64,000 bases of DNA from CAIWHR01 sp963713275 (GTDB lineage Bacteria > Pseudomonadota > Gammaproteobacteria > Burkholderiales > Casimicrobiaceae): contig CAVQLG010000025.1 in assembly GCA_963713275.1 (NCBI GenBank), positions 19,398 through 83,397 of the forward strand, read 5' to 3'. A program made the position numbers and the translations under genes. The stretch's first letter is position 1; every line of letters starts with the position of its first letter. Shown here piece by piece: positions 1 to 9,434 of the stretch. Below the pieces are notes generated by a model that saw only the letters and a list, made by a program, of their open reading frames with translations, did no database searches and had not been told where the DNA came from.

Positions 1-721
1 CGCGCTGCTCTTCCCGCTGTTTCGACTTGGCTTTGCTGCGCTTCTTGTTTTGTGCAGCACGCATCAGCCGCTTCAGCTGCCGCACGTTGTAAGCATGCTG
101 TCTCCAGTCGCTGCACCCGTGACCATCGCACAACTCAGCGGTCAGCTCGATCACCTTCCGCATCGCGTCATACAACAAGTTGATGTCGGTAGGGTAATGA
201 ACATCGGTCTCAACTACAAAGGAGTCGCAGCGCCCACGCAGCGCTTCGCCGTCCTCTTTTTTTACCAGCACGTGGCCGGCCTCCACCACCAGCTGGTTGA
301 TCTTGTCCAGCAACTCCGGTGTGAACAGGCTCACGTTGTCTTTGAGCGTTTGAAAATGGTAGGTCTCTTCATTGAACGGACCGTGCCCGAGCATCTCGCG
401 GATCGTGTTGTGATGGTTCGCCAGTTCACACACCCGGTCATAGTCCGCATTCAAGTCCAGCCGCAGCACGCCACACACCAGGATCTTCCATAGCTCCATG
501 CCAGGCCGCCCGTTGCGCTTATCAACCGTGGGCGCAATCTGTTTCTCCAGCAAGGCAAATATCTGCTCCCGCAACTCGACGTTCATGTACAGGTGCTGCA
601 GCCCCCGCAAGATCTTCGGAATGTCGTCTCGCGATCGCGGATCGAACTTGATCTGCGATACGTCGACTTCGCCGATTTGCATTTGTGCATTCTGGACCGC
701 GCGCATCGTCTTCGTCCCCAT
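1..721 (-). CDS. ISNCY-type transposase, 3' part cut by window edge
   Basis: Reading the reverse strand gives an open frame with no stop from about 800 down to base 1. The protein contains MRAVQNAQMQIGEVDVSQ, RSRDDIPKILRGLQHLYM, NGRPGMELWKILVCGVLRL and REMLGHGPFNEETYHFQ. I recognise these as the N-terminal half of ISNCY (ISDol1-like) DDE transposases, which move their own insertion sequence. About 240 residues are visible and the C-terminal part lies outside the window. The start is placed at an ATG at 721; a second in-frame ATG at 706 gives MRAVQ and is equally likely. Base composition is visibly less GC-rich than the neighbouring genes, as expected for a mobile element. The strand and family are clear; the exact start is not. 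Confidence 0.85.
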   Translation of the reverse strand, partial: MGTKTMRAVQNAQMQIGEVDVSQIKFDPRSRDDIPKILRGLQHLYMNVELREQIFALLEKQIAPTVDKRNGRPGMELWKILVCGVLRLDLNADYDRVCELANHHNTIREMLGHGPFNEETYHFQTLKDNVSLFTPELLDKINQLVVEAGHVLVKKEDGEALRGRCDSFVVETDVHYPTDINLLYDAMRKVIELTAELCDGHGCSDWRQHAYNVRQLKRLMRAAQNKKRSKAKSKQREEQR

Positions 722-970
722 CAAAACATCACGACTTGGAACCTCACCCAACAACGCTTCAGAGCGCAATTGGTGTACCGAGTTCCGGATGGCGAGAAGA
801 TTATTCTTTGCCGTGAAGTGGCAGTCATTTCCGAACGAAGATTTGCAACTCCCATGCTCGCCCGCCCTTCATTCCCCCGCCAATAGATCTTCGGTGCCAC
901 GGATTTGTATAATCCTCAGTTCGCAAATTCGCCGCAGAGCCTTGCTGGGCAAGGGTTTCCGGGTTTTCTG
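1..970 (-). mobile_element. Insertion sequence (ISNCY-like), one end only
   Basis: This is the element carrying the transposase at the left edge. Its left part is outside the window, so the inverted repeats cannot be compared. The right boundary is inferred, not seen: recognisable TPR protein sequence begins abruptly near 966-975, and the stretch 722-965 has no coding character. The element probably ends there and removed the 5' half of the TPR gene. Confidence 0.4.
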
Positions 971-1711
971 ACAGGCACTATCTATCTGGTCCAGGCCAAC
1001 TACGCGGCGGCAAAGTCCGAGTGCGATGCCCTGCTGGCCCTCGACCGCCCCACGCTCTACGGAGGGTGCATCGGGCTGGTGCTCGCCTATGGTGGCCGGA
1101 TGGAAGCCGGATCCGCCGCCTTGCAACGTGCTCTGGATGAGACCCGTGACGCAGGCAACCGGTTGTGGTTGCTCACCCGTTTGGGCGAGGTGGCGGCTTG
1201 GCGCGGGCGGCCCGAGGAGGCAGAAAAGCACTACCGCGCCGCGCTCGCGCTGGGAATCGACGACGGCTACCTGCTGGCCGCGTGGAGCGACTTCCTGCTG
1301 GACCGGAAACGGCCCGCCGAAGTGGTGAAGTGGCTGGCCGGATGGGAAGCCTCCGATGGGCTGCTCCTGCGGCTCGCGTTGGCCGAGACCGCGCTCAAAC
1401 AGCCCGCCGCCAGAGCGTACGTGCAGGCGCTGGCGGACCGGTTCGCCGCGGCGAAGGTACGCGGCGACACCACCCATCGGGCTGAAGAGGCGCGCTACCT
1501 CCTGCACCTGGCCGGCGATCCGGCCGCCGCGCTCACCGTGGCCGCCGCCAACTACCGGGTTCAGCGTGAACCACGCGACGCCCGGGTGTTGCTGGAAGCG
1601 GCCATCGCGGCGAGGGATGCCGGCGCCGCGCAACCGGTGCGTGACTGGCTGCGGTCCAGCGGATTCGAGGGCGCGCATTGGCGGCAACTGGGATTGGCGT
1701 CCGCGCCATGA
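905..1711 (+). CDS. TPR-repeat protein, 5'-truncated
   Basis: The open frame of 268 codons encodes a helical-repeat protein with TPR-like units (for example LGEVAAWRGRPEEAEKHYRA, around residue 100). Its C-terminus has the block NYRVQREPRDARVLLEAA. Proteins of this type usually precede HupE/UreJ-like membrane proteins, and here the stop codon overlaps the next start as ATGA at 1708-1711. The family is normally longer, with a signal peptide and more repeats at the N-terminus. Here the first roughly 20 codons (905-965) do not look like TPR sequence, so the gene is probably truncated by the adjacent insertion sequence. The nominal TTG start at 905 has no ribosome binding site. A decayed homologue of the same C-terminal block lies at 61174-61407. 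The function is unknown; a periplasmic scaffold is an inference. Confidence 0.6.
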   Translation: MYNPQFANSPQSLAGQGFPGFLTGTIYLVQANYAAAKSECDALLALDRPTLYGGCIGLVLAYGGRMEAGSAALQRALDETRDAGNRLWLLTRLGEVAAWRGRPEEAEKHYRAALALGIDDGYLLAAWSDFLLDRKRPAEVVKWLAGWEASDGLLLRLALAETALKQPAARAYVQALADRFAAAKVRGDTTHRAEEARYLLHLAGDPAAALTVAAANYRVQREPRDARVLLEAAIAARDAGAAQPVRDWLRSSGFEGAHWRQLGLASAP

Positions 1712-2848
1712 TGCAGCGGCGGAAACTCCTGTGTCTCATGCTCGCGCTGTGCGCATGGGTTGCCGTGCCGGCCATGGCGCACAAAGCGAGCGACAGCTAT
1801 CCTGGTGCTGCAGGTGAAGGGCCGGGAAGTGGCTGGCCAGTGGGACGTCGCCCTGCGCGACATCGACTTCGCCATCGGCCTCGATGCCAATGGCGACGGC
1901 GACATCACCTGGGGCGAAGTAGAGGCGCGCCACGCCGACATCGCCGCCTGGGCGCTGGGACGGCTGACGCTGCAACGCGGGGGGGACTGCGCGTTGCAGG
2001 CGGCGGAGCATCTGGTGGACAACCACACCGACGGCGCCTATGCGGTGCTGCGACTCACCGGCACGTGCCCGTCCGACTCACCGGCGCTTGCGTTGGGCTA
2101 CCGGCTCCTGTTCGACATCGACCAACTGCACCGCGGGCTGCTGCGACTGGAGGTGGATGGCGTCCTGCACACGTCGGTGCTGGGGCCGGATAGCGGTGTG
2201 CTCAACGTCGAGACCGGCGAGACTTCGCGGCTGGCGCAGTTCGTCCAGTACCTGATGGAGGGCATCTTTCACATCTGGATCGGCTTCGACCACGTCCTGT
2301 TCCTGTTGTCGCTGCTGCTGCCTGCGGTGCTGGTGCATGCATCGCGGCGCTGGACGGGCGTGGGTTCGTTGCGCGCCGCGCTGACGGAAGTGCTTTGGGT
2401 CGTCACCGCCTTTACGGTCGCGCATTCGATCACGCTGTCGATCGCGGCGCTGCAGATCGTCGAACTGCCGTCGCGCCTGGTGGAATCCGCCATCGCCGCT
2501 TCGGTGGTGCTGGCGGCGGCCAACAACCTGTGGCCGGTGGTGGAGCGGCGTCGCTGGCTGGTGGCCTTCGGCTTCGGCCTGATTCACGGATTCGGTTTCG
2601 CCAGCGTGCTGACCGAACTCGGCTTGCCCAAGGACGCGCTGGTGCTCTCGCTGCTGGGGTTCAATGTCGGCGTCGAGATCGGCCAACTGGTCATCGTGGC
2701 GGGCTTCCTGCCGGTGGCCTATCGGCTGCGCAATACGCCGCTGTACCGCAAGGGCGTGTTCGTGGGCGGCTCGATTCTCACCCTGCTCCTGGCGCTCGTC
2801 TGGCTCGCAGAGCGGGTGTTCAACCTGAAGCTGACCGGCGCGTATTGA
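1708..2848 (+). CDS. HupE/UreJ-like membrane protein, one-base frameshift
   Basis: The gene starts with ATG at 1708 and has a clear signal peptide (KLLCLMLALCAWVAVPAMA) followed by AHKASDSY, the usual start of the mature protein in the HupE/UreJ_2 family. At about 1801 an extra C shifts the frame; the remainder reads on in the second frame from LVLQVKGREVAGQWDVAL to 2848. The extracytoplasmic domain holds a canonical EF-hand loop, DANGDGDITWGE. The membrane part has about six to seven helices with GFDHVLFLLSLLLP and the histidine-rich GLIHGFGFAS. These histidines suggest metal handling, and nickel or cobalt transport is the usual family guess, which is not shown here. The gene is translationally coupled to the TPR gene. 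A second, deleted copy lies at 61404-62120. The frameshift may be a sequencing error or inactivation. Confidence 0.8.
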
Positions 2849-3279
2849 TTCGGCACGAACAAGTCACGAACCGACGCTTCGGCAGGAGCGCCGTCAGGCG
2901 CGACCCCTGTCGCTGCGCCCGCACCGGGGCGCCGAGGGTGCCTCTACGCTGTGGCTCAACTTCATCCCGGAGCGGGCGCACGGGCCGCGCCTCGCTGGCA
3001 AGAACTTCACCGATCGCCAGCGCATCAAACGCAAGGCAGAGAGCTGGGCGCGGCGCTGCCGCGCCATGCCGGCGCCATAGCGGCTGGCGGTCCTCGCTGC
3101 ACTCATGGCCGTCGAGGCCACCTGAGGCGATGGGCAGCGTCCACGAAGTTCCGCTGCGCGCCGAATTCGATGGCCTCGAGGGCCAGTTCGAGGCGCCGGC
3201 ACGTCATCGCGCGGCGGTCGCGCGCTCGACGGGCGAGGAATGCGCTGCGCGCTTCGCCGCGGTGATCGCGGCCGTAACC
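2849..3279. other. Gene-free stretch with possible gene remnant
   Basis: No intact gene is visible in these 431 bases. One forward frame between about 2925 and 3080 has coding-like composition (containing FTDRQRIKRKAESWARR) but is closed by stops on the way. It weakly reminds me of the C-terminal tail of phage-type DNA adenine methylases, and I do not rely on that. It is best regarded as a degraded remnant. Confidence 0.35.
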
Positions 3280-4780
3280 TCAGGCGTCGCGCGCGGGGGC
3301 GGGCTCGAGCGTGAACTCCGCGACCGTGCCCACGCCGGGGCTGCTGTGCAGGCGGATCTCGCCGCCGTGCCGGTCGACGATCCGCCGCACCACGCTCAGG
3401 CCCACGCCGGTCCCGGGAAACTGCGCGTCGGTGTGCATGCGCCGAAACGGCAGGAACAGCGACCGCGCGTGCGCCATGTCGAAGCCCGCGCCGTTGTCGG
3501 CGACGCGATACCAGGTACCGCGCTCATCGCGGAAACTGTCAAGCGGCTCCGCGCTCACGAGACAGGCGCGTTCGCTGCCGTCGGGGCGCGGCAGGCGCAG
3601 CGGGACGGCATCGAGCGAGCCTTGGCGGTCGAGCGCCGATGCGAGTCGCGCCAGCGTGTCCTCCTCGAGGTGCTCCGCAAGCGTGCGCAGGGGCCGGTCC
3701 GCGGCCCCGTCGGCGGGGATACCAAGCAAGCGCAGCACGGCGGCATTCGCGTCGCGCACCGTACCGCTCGCTCGCTCGACGATCAGCATCGGTTCGGGAT
3801 TCGCGGTGAAGGCGCGCTCGAGCATCGCCTCCGCATGGTGTCGGCGCTTGCGTTCGGCCACGTAGCGGCGACCACGGACCCACGCGGCCCCACCCATCGC
3901 GACGAGCGCGAGCGTCGAGACGCCGCCCACGCCCCAGGCCCGTAGCTGCTCGCGCGCGACCTCCTGCTCGAGCCGCTTGCGTTCTGCCACGTTGTGGTGG
4001 CTGCTCAACCACTTCACGCGCAGCGCTTCCAGCCTACCGCTGCCCTCGAGCTGCTCCAAGCCCCTCTGCAGGCGGCGCTGCAGCGCTTCGTCGTGGGGTG
4101 CGACCGCGAAAGCGTACGATTGCAGCGGCAGCGCCCTGCTGCCCGCGACGACGTCGGGCGCGAGGTCGGTGCCAAGATGCCGGTCGGCGAAGTCGCGCGG
4201 CAACAGTGCGATGTCCGCCTCGCCGCGTTGAACGGCCGCAAGCGCGCGGCCTGCCTCGGCGAACGGGACATAGGTTGCTGTCAGGCCGGCAAGCAGCGTG
4301 TCGATCGTTGCGCGCATCGTATCGGTGTCGCGCACGGCGATGCGCAATCCCGCCAGGTCCTGCGGCGCTTGCGGCGCGGGCCGCGTCCGCAGTCGGTAGA
4401 TGCCGAACGCGAGTGTCGCATGGGCCTTGGCGAAGCGGGCCCATTGCCTGCGCGCCGCGGTGTCGACCATCGCGATCACGTCGACGCGGCCCGCGCGAAA
4501 GTCGGCCTCGGTCTGCGTCCAGGGCTTCAGCGTGACGACCACGTCCGTGCCGAGCGACGCGGCCGAGCTCGGCCGCGAGATCGACCTGGAAGCCGCGCGG
4601 GACGCCCTGTTCGTCGAGGTACTCGAAAGGCGGAAAGGCGGCATCGCCGCCGTAGCGGATCGCGGACGGTTCGTTCGCTGCGAGTACCGCGCTGGCGAGT
4701 GTGCCGAAGGCGCAGGCGAGCCACGCGCGCCGGCGTGGACGAAACGCGGTGGGAACGAGGGGGGACGTAGCGGTCTTCAT
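3280..4780 (-). pseudogene. Sensor histidine kinase, frameshifted and lacking DHp domain
   Basis: The gene starts at ATG 4780 with MKTATSPLV, a signal peptide and the start of an SBP_bac_3 solute-binding domain (FPPFEYLDEQGVPRGFQVDL). Near 4555 the frame shifts by one base, and the rest (LGTDVVVTLKPWTQTEADF onward) continues in another frame to the stop at 3280. After the binding domain come one membrane helix (GVGGVSTLALVAMGGAAWV), a PAS domain (ANPEPMLIVERASGTVRDAN) and the end of an HATPase_c domain with DNGAGFDMAHA and PGTGVGLSVVRR. The HisKA domain with the phosphorylated His and the N-box of the ATPase are absent: PAS sequence runs directly into the second half of the ATPase with no stop. 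With both defects it is unlikely to work as a kinase. No response regulator gene is adjacent. Confidence 0.8.
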
Positions 4781-4912
4781 CGCGAGAGCGCCGCGATGAT
4801 ACGACGGACTTGAAGCCCCACGGCAAGGGACGATAGATCCAACGCCACCGCCGCGCGACGGAGCGAGCATCGCACCTGTCAACCTGCCCGGATCGGCGGG
4901 AAGCCGCGGTGA

Positions 4913-7789
4913 TCAGGGCCTGCTGCCGGGCCCGGCGGCGTCAGCGCCGCGCCGGTGCTGGCGTGTGGCGAGCCGCACGCGTGCCGCGGCCGCCGTGTCC
5001 GGGTGACCGTAATAGAAGCCTTGGGCGATGTCACACGCCTGCTCGTCGAGGAACGCGCGCTGGCTTTCGGTCTCCACCCCTTCAGCGATCACCTTCAAGC
5101 CGAGATTGTGGGCGAGCGCGATGGTGGCGCGGGCGATCGCAGCGTCGTCCGCGCTGTGTGTGGCGCCCCGGACGAACGACTGGTCGATCTTCAGCATCGT
5201 GATCGGAAAACGCCGCAGGTGCGATAGCGACGAGTACCCGGTGCCGAAATCGTCCAGCGCGATGCGCACGCCAAGGGCTTTGAGCTGCCGGAGCAGCGAC
5301 TCCACATGCTCGACATCCTTCATGGCCGTGGTTTCGGTGATTTCGATTTCGAGCAAGTGCGGCGGAATGCGGTGGTTCTCGAGCGTCGCGGCAACCGCTT
5401 GAACCAGGCCGTGCCCGAGGCACTGCCGGGCCGAGACGTTGATAGCGACCGGCACCACCGCGAGCCCCTCTGCAATCCACTGGCGGACCTGGCGGGCAAC
5501 CGCGTCGAACACCCAGTTGCCCAGCTCCAGGATCAGATCCGTCTCCTCGGCCACGGCGATGAACGCGGCGGGCGGCAACGGGCCGTGGCCCGGCCGGTCC
5601 CAGCGCAAGAGCGCCTCGAAGCCGGTCAGCGCGTCGTCGCTGATCTGGAACTGGGGCTGATAGAACACGTTCAGCTGGTCGTGCTTCAGCGCGTTGCGCA
5701 GGTCGGCCTCCATCTCCATGCGCTGGCGGCTCAACAGGGCCATGTCGGTCGACGCGAAGCCGTAGTTGTTGCCGCCGCGCTGCTTGACGCGGTACATCGC
5801 GCCATCGGCCATGCCGAGCAGCTGGTCCGGGCTGCTGCTATCCCCGGGGCCGCGACTGATGCCGATGGTGGCCGTCAGGTGAAAGCCAAGACCGTCCATG
5901 GTCATCGGCTCGGACACGACAACCAGGAGCTTGCGCGCCACGATTTCGATCGTGTCCGCCGCCGGCAACTCGGTCAGCACGACGACGAATTCGTCGCCGC
6001 CCCAACGGCCTACGGTATCCGAACCGCGGCAGGCCGACTTCAGGCGGGCGGCTACCGTGCACAGCACGCGATCGCCGACGTGGTGGCCGAAACTGTCGTT
6101 GACGCGCTTGAAGTCGTCGAGGTCGACGAACATCACGGCGACGGAAGTGCCGCGGCGCGTCGCGCTCGCCAGGCTCTGCTCGATCCGGTCTCGCACCAGC
6201 GCGCGATTCGGCAGACCGGTCATCGCATCGTGCGTAGCCTGGTGCTGCAACCGCTCGGCCGCGGCGACGGATTCGCTGATGTCGCTCAGCGCCAGCACGG
6301 CGCCTTCCACGCGCCGGCCCTCGCCCAGGATCGGGCCGACCGCGACCCGCACGATCCGCTCGGAGGCGCCGCTCAGCCGGATCGGTTCCGCGACGTGACC
6401 CGCTCGGCGCTCCTCGAAACAGCGCGCCAGCGCCCGCTGCACCGCGCCGGCCGGCGCGCCGGCCGCGGCGAGCACGCTGGCGATGTCTTGGCCCTGCAGC
6501 GCCGCCGTGCTGCGACCGAGCAACGCCTGACCGACCGGATTCAGGAAATCGATGCGCCCCTCACGATCGACCGAAACGACGCCGTCGGCCACGGCGTCGA
6601 GCGTAACCTCCGCGCGTCGTCGGGTGAGGAAGAGATCGGACCAGGTGATGCGGAACCGCGCGGCGGCCCAGAGCACATAGCCCGCCACCAGGGCGAGCGT
6701 GGCGCCGACCGGTGGATACCAGTGGCGCCCGATCATCAACAGCGCGAGACTGAGGAGCAACGGGATGGCGATCACCAGCAGTTCGGCGGCCGGCGGCACA
6801 CGGTGGTAGCGGCGGTGGGTCAGCATGCCCGCGCCCATCACCAACAGCGTGACGAGCCCGATCGTCGGGCGGTCGAGCGGCGTGACGACGTTGCCCGCGC
6901 GCAGCGCCTCGAAGGCTCTTGCGTGGAACTCGACCGCCGGCATCGGGGCGCCGCGCGGCCCTACGGCGGTTGCGAAGCCGGTGCCGATGCCGGGGGCCGT
7001 GATGCCGACGAACACCACGCGGTTGCCCAGGCGCCCCGCGCGCGATGTGTCCGCAAGCACGTCGGCGTAGGAGACGTGCTCGATCGTCTGCGTCGGGTCG
7101 AGATTGAGCAGCACTTCGTGATCGCGCCGCCAGGTCTTGTCGCCCGGCGCCGCTGTTCCGAGATCGCTGCGCAGGCCGGGCAGGGTTCCGCGCGCGTCCG
7201 GTTGCATGACGTTCGCCACCGCCTGGGAAAAGGCCGGCCACTGCGACGAGCCAACGCCCGCAGTCAGGTAGGTTCGGCGCACCAGTCCGCCAGGGTCGAT
7301 CTCGACGTCGACGTGACCTAAGGCCGCCGCCGCACTTGCGAGCGGCCCGGCCGGTACGGCCGCGCGCAGGCCGGTCCCGTCGCCCTGGGCCAAGGGAGCG
7401 ACCGGCAGCACGACGCGACCCGAGCGCTCGATCGCCGCGGCGAGCGCCGAGTCGGCGGTGTGGTCCTGGGGATCGGGCAGGTCGAACAGGATCGCGAAGG
7501 CGATCGCGCTCGGCGGTGCCTCGCGCAAGCGCTCCAGCAGTTGCGCGTGGGTGCGCCGCGGCCACGGCCAACGCCCGAGCTGCTGCACGCTGCGTTCGTC
7601 GATCGCGATCACCACGGAGGCAGGCGGGGGCTGCGCGACGAGGGAAGCGGACGAGATCAGGTCGAACGCCAGCAGATCAAGCCGCTGCAACGCGGGCAGT
7701 CCCGTCAGCGTGGCGACCAATGCGACCACGCCGGGGAGCCACCAGTGCCACCTCGCGGAAGGCCGTACCGAGGCGGATGGCGTCGTCAC
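4913..7789 (-). CDS. CHASE2-PAS-GGDEF-EAL cyclic-di-GMP signalling protein
   Basis: This 958-residue inner-membrane protein makes and/or degrades cyclic-di-GMP in response to an extracytoplasmic signal. It has an N-terminal membrane anchor, a periplasmic CHASE2 sensor (about 40-300, with DERSVQQLGRWPWPR) and a cluster of helices (about 305-395). A PAS domain follows (about 400-510). The GGDEF domain has an intact active-site motif WGGDEF at 597-601. The EAL domain has FEALLRW with EAL at 725-727, plus DDFGTGYSSL and KIDQSFVRG. Both catalytic signatures look complete, so it may be bifunctional. It lies 19 bp downstream of the LysM-FecR gene on the same strand, and the two probably form one operon. 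CHASE2 proteins are often encoded next to FecR-domain proteins, which suggests that the partner supplies or modulates the periplasmic signal. Confidence 0.9.
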   Translation of the reverse strand: MTTPSASVRPSARWHWWLPGVVALVATLTGLPALQRLDLLAFDLISSASLVAQPPPASVVIAIDERSVQQLGRWPWPRRTHAQLLERLREAPPSAIAFAILFDLPDPQDHTADSALAAAIERSGRVVLPVAPLAQGDGTGLRAAVPAGPLASAAAALGHVDVEIDPGGLVRRTYLTAGVGSSQWPAFSQAVANVMQPDARGTLPGLRSDLGTAAPGDKTWRRDHEVLLNLDPTQTIEHVSYADVLADTSRAGRLGNRVVFVGITAPGIGTGFATAVGPRGAPMPAVEFHARAFEALRAGNVVTPLDRPTIGLVTLLVMGAGMLTHRRYHRVPPAAELLVIAIPLLLSLALLMIGRHWYPPVGATLALVAGYVLWAAARFRITWSDLFLTRRRAEVTLDAVADGVVSVDREGRIDFLNPVGQALLGRSTAALQGQDIASVLAAAGAPAGAVQRALARCFEERRAGHVAEPIRLSGASERIVRVAVGPILGEGRRVEGAVLALSDISESVAAAERLQHQATHDAMTGLPNRALVRDRIEQSLASATRRGTSVAVMFVDLDDFKRVNDSFGHHVGDRVLCTVAARLKSACRGSDTVGRWGGDEFVVVLTELPAADTIEIVARKLLVVVSEPMTMDGLGFHLTATIGISRGPGDSSSPDQLLGMADGAMYRVKQRGGNNYGFASTDMALLSRQRMEMEADLRNALKHDQLNVFYQPQFQISDDALTGFEALLRWDRPGHGPLPPAAFIAVAEETDLILELGNWVFDAVARQVRQWIAEGLAVVPVAINVSARQCLGHGLVQAVAATLENHRIPPHLLEIEITETTAMKDVEHVESLLRQLKALGVRIALDDFGTGYSSLSHLRRFPITMLKIDQSFVRGATHSADDAAIARATIALAHNLGLKVIAEGVETESQRAFLDEQACDIAQGFYYGHPDTAAAARVRLATRQHRRGADAAGPGSRP

Positions 7790-7808
7790 GGGCGGACCGT
7801 GCCCTGGG

Positions 7809-9434
7809 TCACAGAGCCAGCAGCACGGGAATCAGCAACAGCAGCAACGCAGGTGTCAAACTTGGGCGGATCTCGAACTGCTGGACCGTCCCCCACGCCC
7901 CCGTGAATCCGTCGCCGGCGATCGTGCGGGCGCGCAATCGATAGGTTCCGCTGGCGAGCTCGGGCAACTCGACCTCGGGCTGTTCCACCGTGAGGTCGAC
8001 GAGCGGCGGCGCAAAGGCGTCGTCGGCAGCAATCTGCAGCTGGAGGCGTTCGCCGGGGCCGCCTGGGCGCCAGTGGATCGCTCGCTTGCCATCCTGGTCC
8101 TGCAGATCGATCGCCGGAGCATCCGGCAACCGCCGCAGGCTTTGCGCGGCGCTGAACGGGCCAGGACCCTCGGTGGCCTCGAACGCCGCGACCCGCCAGA
8201 AGTACTCCCCGGGCAACAGGTCGTCGTCCGCGCGAATCCCGTCGCCGGCGATATCCTGCCGGTCGAGCAGCAAATCGGTGAACGCCGCGTCGCGTCCAAG
8301 CTGGAACCGGTAGGACAACGCGCCCTGGCGCCCGGTCCACCTGAACGACGGCCGCGCTTCGAGGACGAGCGCCCCGTCGGGCGGCGCGAGCAGGAACGGC
8401 GGTTCCGGCCGCGCGTCGATGACGAGCCGGCGCTGGGCGCTGAACCCCTCGAAACCGTCGGCATCGATGCCGCGCACCCGGAGGTGGTACTCGCCGTCCG
8501 GCAGGTCACGCATTCGGGCGACCGGCAGCGGTGCAGTCTGATCGGACAACAGCGCCGCAAACCCCTCGTCGGCCGCGATCTGCGTCCGGTACGCGACGGC
8601 GCCGGCCAGCGGCGTGAACGGCAGATCGGGAGCCACGCGCTCGACGCGCGAGGACACGGTGGTGAGGTCGGGGGCGGGGAGCAGCGCGCGCGGCCGGTCA
8701 GGGGCGCGATCGACGCCCGCCGAGGCGCCGAAGCCCGCCGTCACGTCGATTTCGCCAGCGCTGTTGCCCAGTGTCACTGCACCGGCGAGAACCTCGATCG
8801 AGGTCTCGGCTTCGCGTGCCGCGATGCGGAACCGGGTGCCGCGCGCTGCCGCAATGCCGGCTGGGGTGCGGATCTCGAACCGCCCGCCGCTGCTGCTGCT
8901 TCGCGTTTCAACGTCGTTTTCGAGCGCGCCGCGACGCAGATCGAGCCGGATGCTGCGCCGGTCGCGCGCGATCTCGGCGTGGGATTCGACCGCCAGCTCG
9001 GAGCCGCTCTTGATCAGGATCCGCGAGCCGTCGAACAAGCCCAGCGAGGCGCTGCCGAGCGCGCCCGCCTTGAGGACGACACCCTCGGCGAGCCCATCGC
9101 CGGCTTTGAGCCGGGACGGCTCGCCCCGTGCGTGCGTCGTCCAGATCTCGCCGTCTGTCGCAAGCACTACGGCCGGGACGTTGCGGCGGACAAGCCAGCT
9201 CTCGGGTATCCGCAGCACCGTTCCGGGCGCGATGCGCCGCGGATCGGCGATCCGATTGTGGCTTACAAGCCGTGGCCACAAGGCCATCGACCGCAGGTGC
9301 CGCACGCTGATGGTCCAGGGATTCTCACCCCGCAGCACCACATAGGGGATCTCGTCGCCTGCGCAAGGCGTTGCCACCGCCAGAAGCACGGCTGCGGTTG
9401 CACCCAACACGCTGTGCAGCACATGTCTGGACAT
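7809..9434 (-). CDS. LysM and FecR domain periplasmic protein
   Basis: The protein of 541 residues starts at ATG 9434 with an N-terminal signal peptide (VLGATAAVLLAVATPCAG). A LysM-like peptidoglycan-binding segment follows (YVVLRGENPWTISVRHL to RIAPGTVLRIPESWL). Next is a FecR domain with FEIRTPAGIAAARGTRFRI and IEVLAGAVTLGN. The second half contains fibronectin-III-like repeats with YRFQLGRDAAF and GEYFWRVAAFE, and the protein ends in a short hydrophobic helix (LTPALLLLLIPVLLAL). Earlier in-frame starts up to 9626 exist, but the sequence before 9434 does not look coding. It is the upstream member of a two-gene unit with the CHASE2-GGDEF-EAL gene. A role as periplasmic sensor or cell-wall ligand for that protein is inferred. 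Confidence 0.85.
   Translation of the reverse strand: MSRHVLHSVLGATAAVLLAVATPCAGDEIPYVVLRGENPWTISVRHLRSMALWPRLVSHNRIADPRRIAPGTVLRIPESWLVRRNVPAVVLATDGEIWTTHARGEPSRLKAGDGLAEGVVLKAGALGSASLGLFDGSRILIKSGSELAVESHAEIARDRRSIRLDLRRGALENDVETRSSSSGGRFEIRTPAGIAAARGTRFRIAAREAETSIEVLAGAVTLGNSAGEIDVTAGFGASAGVDRAPDRPRALLPAPDLTTVSSRVERVAPDLPFTPLAGAVAYRTQIAADEGFAALLSDQTAPLPVARMRDLPDGEYHLRVRGIDADGFEGFSAQRRLVIDARPEPPFLLAPPDGALVLEARPSFRWTGRQGALSYRFQLGRDAAFTDLLLDRQDIAGDGIRADDDLLPGEYFWRVAAFEATEGPGPFSAAQSLRRLPDAPAIDLQDQDGKRAIHWRPGGPGERLQLQIAADDAFAPPLVDLTVEQPEVELPELASGTYRLRARTIAGDGFTGAWGTVQQFEIRPSLTPALLLLLIPVLLAL

Noticed and set aside
908..913. TATAAT as promoter of the TPR gene
   Set aside because: It lies inside the nominal open frame, next to an insertion sequence end, so it may belong to the element; no supporting -35 was seen.
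2925..3080. A real small gene between HupE and the sensor kinase
   Set aside because: The coding-like frame is interrupted by stops and has no start with a ribosome site; at most a remnant.
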